From Streptomyces sp. WM6386 (GTDB lineage: Bacteria > Actinomycetota > Actinomycetes > Streptomycetales > Streptomycetaceae), in assembly GCF_000972385.1 (NCBI RefSeq), contig NZ_JXTE01000071.1:1-56378 (forward strand): a DNA stretch of 56,378 nt, given 5' to 3'. Positions 55,017 through 56,378 of the stretch are shown here, piece after piece. The first letter of the stretch is position 1; the number at the start of each line of letters is the position of its first letter. The notes beneath the pieces were generated by a model that was not told the origin of the DNA, ran no database searches, and saw only the letters and a list, made by a program, of their open reading frames with translations. The translations under genes and the position numbers were made by a program.

Positions 55017-55351
55017 GTCGATCCCTTCGTAGGCGTCGTGCGCAGCATTCCCTGCACATTCCGTACGCGGTTGTGCGCGCCGCGTACGCCTCCACTGATG
55101 AGCGTCACAGCAAGCGCTTTCTATCTGATGAGAAGCTAGCCTCTGAGCAGCGGTTCGGACAAGACCGTGACCGCTTCGAGTTGTTCGAGGGGACGAACAA
55201 CGGGGTGTGGGGGCCTTAAGGTCTGCTCGGAACCATGACTGACTGTGCTGCGTCTGTGCAGCCGCACAGTCCTGCGTGGCTGACTGAGCGGGGACGGGCG
55301 CGGAGCCCGGGTACGACGAGGTACGACGATGCGCGACCGGAGGACGACGAG
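55017..55351. other. Divergent regulatory region
   Basis: No gene seen. It holds a LacI-type palindrome (55110-55121), two direct CTGATGAG boxes (55094, 55125), and a dyad GACTGTGC / GCACAGTC (55241-55248 with 55264-55271) in the regulator leader. Confidence 0.55.
55110..55121. promoter_or_regulatory. LacI-type operator
   Basis: GCAAGCGCTTTC with the perfect core AAGCGCTT, in the divergent region between the MocA-type operon and the LacI gene. It is a likely site for the adjacent regulator. Confidence 0.5.
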
Positions 55352-56378
55352 ATGACGGTGACCCTGGCGGACGTGGCGGCGCGCGCGCAGGTCTCGCCCG
55401 CGACGGTGTCGCGCGTGCTGAACGGGAACTATCCCGTGGCCGCAACCACCCGTGAGCGGGTGCTGCGGGCCGTGGACGAACTGGACTACGTACTGAACGG
55501 GCCGGCGAGTGCGCTGGCCGCGGCGACGTCCGACCTCGTCGGGATTCTCGTCAACGACATCGCGGACCCCTTCTTCGGGATCATGGCGAGCGCGATCCAG
55601 TCCGAGATCGGCGGTCCGGGCGGACGCGCGGGCGGTGAACGGCTGGCGGTGACCTGCAACACCGGGGGTTCTCCGGAGCGTGAGCTGACGTATCTGACCC
55701 TGCTGCAGAGACAGCGGGCGGCGGCCGTGGTGCTGACGGGCGGTGCGGTGGAGAACGCGCCGCACGCGGCGGCGGTCGCCGCGAAGCTGCGGAGGCTGGA
55801 GGATGCCGGGACGCGGGTGGTGCTGTGCGGGCGGCCGCCGGCGCCGGAGACCGGGGCGATCGCGCTGACCTTCGACAACCGTGGGGGTGGGCGGGAGCTG
55901 ACGGAGCATCTGCTCGGGCTCGGTCATCGGCGGCTCGGGTACATCGCGGGGCCGGAGGAGCGGACGACCACCCGGGATCGGCTGGAGGGGCATCGGGCCG
56001 CGCTCGCGGACGCGGGGATCTCCGAGGATCCGCGGTGGACTGTGCACGGGCGCTACGACCGGCGGTCGGGGTACGAGGCGACGCTGGAGTTGTTGCGGCG
56101 GGATCCGTCTCTTACGGCGGTGGTGGCGGCGAACGACTCCGTCGCGCTGGGGGCGTGTGCTGCCCTGCGGGACTCCGGGCTGCGGATTCCGGATGATGTG
56201 TCCGTCGCCGGGTTCGATGATCTGCCGTTCAGTATTGATGCGGTGCCTGCGTTGACGACGGTGCGGTTGCCGTTGGCGGAGGCGGGGGCTCGGGCGGGGC
56301 GGATCGCCATGGGGCGGGAGGAGGGGCCGGAGATGGGGCGGGGGCTGCCGCGGGGGGGGTATGCGGAGGTCGCTGACG
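55352..56378 (+). CDS. LacI-family transcriptional regulator (3' end outside window)
   Basis: At least 342 residues to the right edge without a stop. HTH and hinge: VTLADVAARAQVSPATVSRVL, then a sugar-binding-protein-like domain (DLVGILVNDIADPFFGIMAS; VSVAGFDDLPFSIDAVPALT). ATG with GGAGGA 7 nt upstream. It diverges from the oxidoreductase/DUF993/isomerase operon and most likely represses it. Near its end, so only a few residues should be missing. Confidence 0.88.
   Translation, partial: MTVTLADVAARAQVSPATVSRVLNGNYPVAATTRERVLRAVDELDYVLNGPASALAAATSDLVGILVNDIADPFFGIMASAIQSEIGGPGGRAGGERLAVTCNTGGSPERELTYLTLLQRQRAAAVVLTGGAVENAPHAAAVAAKLRRLEDAGTRVVLCGRPPAPETGAIALTFDNRGGGRELTEHLLGLGHRRLGYIAGPEERTTTRDRLEGHRAALADAGISEDPRWTVHGRYDRRSGYEATLELLRRDPSLTAVVAANDSVALGACAALRDSGLRIPDDVSVAGFDDLPFSIDAVPALTTVRLPLAEAGARAGRIAMGREEGPEMGRGLPRGGYAEVAD

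Overview
The window is high-GC (about 70%) DNA from a Streptomyces chromosome. Chaplin and rodlin genes occur together, reading frames carry G/C at third positions, GTG starts and 4-nt GTGA/ATGA overlaps are common, and three copies of a dispersed intergenic repeat typical of the genus are present. From memory the gene order resembles the S. coelicolor SCO27xx region (chaplin/rodlin, acyl-CoA ligase, copZ/copA, citrate synthase, RecD-like helicase, ribose transport); this is recollection and was not searched.

Region by region. (1) 1-9219: a surface polysaccharide cluster. It holds a MurJ-like flippase (cut by the left edge), polysaccharide deacetylase, GT4 glycosyltransferase, Wzz-like membrane protein and a FemAB/GNAT-type acyltransferase, all overlapping on +. 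These are followed by a GH26-like secreted glycosidase on - and an ATP-grasp ligase plus flavin oxidoreductase pair on +. (2) 9263-13410: the hydrophobic sheath locus: a long sortase-anchored chaplin, a short chaplin, and three rodlins, with an LCP-family ligase between the second and third. All three rodlins share a GnAACC / GTTGAy promoter pair. (3) 13470-23338: acyl-CoA ligase, VWA lipoprotein, an ABC exporter whose ATPase is fused to an extracellular alpha/beta hydrolase, an APC permease and a lipoprotein. (4) 23401-30631: a myo-inositol catabolic set (iolA/mmsA, iolD, iolB, an aldolase-like gene, iolC) with a divergent iolE-like gene. (5) 31093-37958: small HTH protein, GNAT, alcohol dehydrogenase, then a scarred stretch. 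There an IS607-family element with a frameshifted serine recombinase and a large TnpB sits inside a broken MMPL transporter gene, next to a TetR gene and a 5'-truncated Kef-type antiporter. (6) 37985-40581: copper export operon copZ-copA behind a CsoR-type operator. (7) 41299-45603: citrate synthase, RecD2 helicase and a cupin protein. (8) 45812-51680: ribose operon: LacI regulator behind two identical operators, rbsA, a permease/binding-protein fusion, rbsK and rbsD. (9) 51887-56378: a putative sugar catabolic operon (isomerase, DUF993 aldolase-like, Gfo/Idh/MocA) diverging from a LacI regulator cut by the right edge.

The most unusual items are the TnpB element and its MMPL scar, the hydrolase-ABC fusion, the third rodlin with the shared rodlin promoter pair, the permease/binding-protein fusion, and a 15-bp inverted repeat pair upstream of recD2. 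No tRNA, rRNA or CRISPR array was seen.
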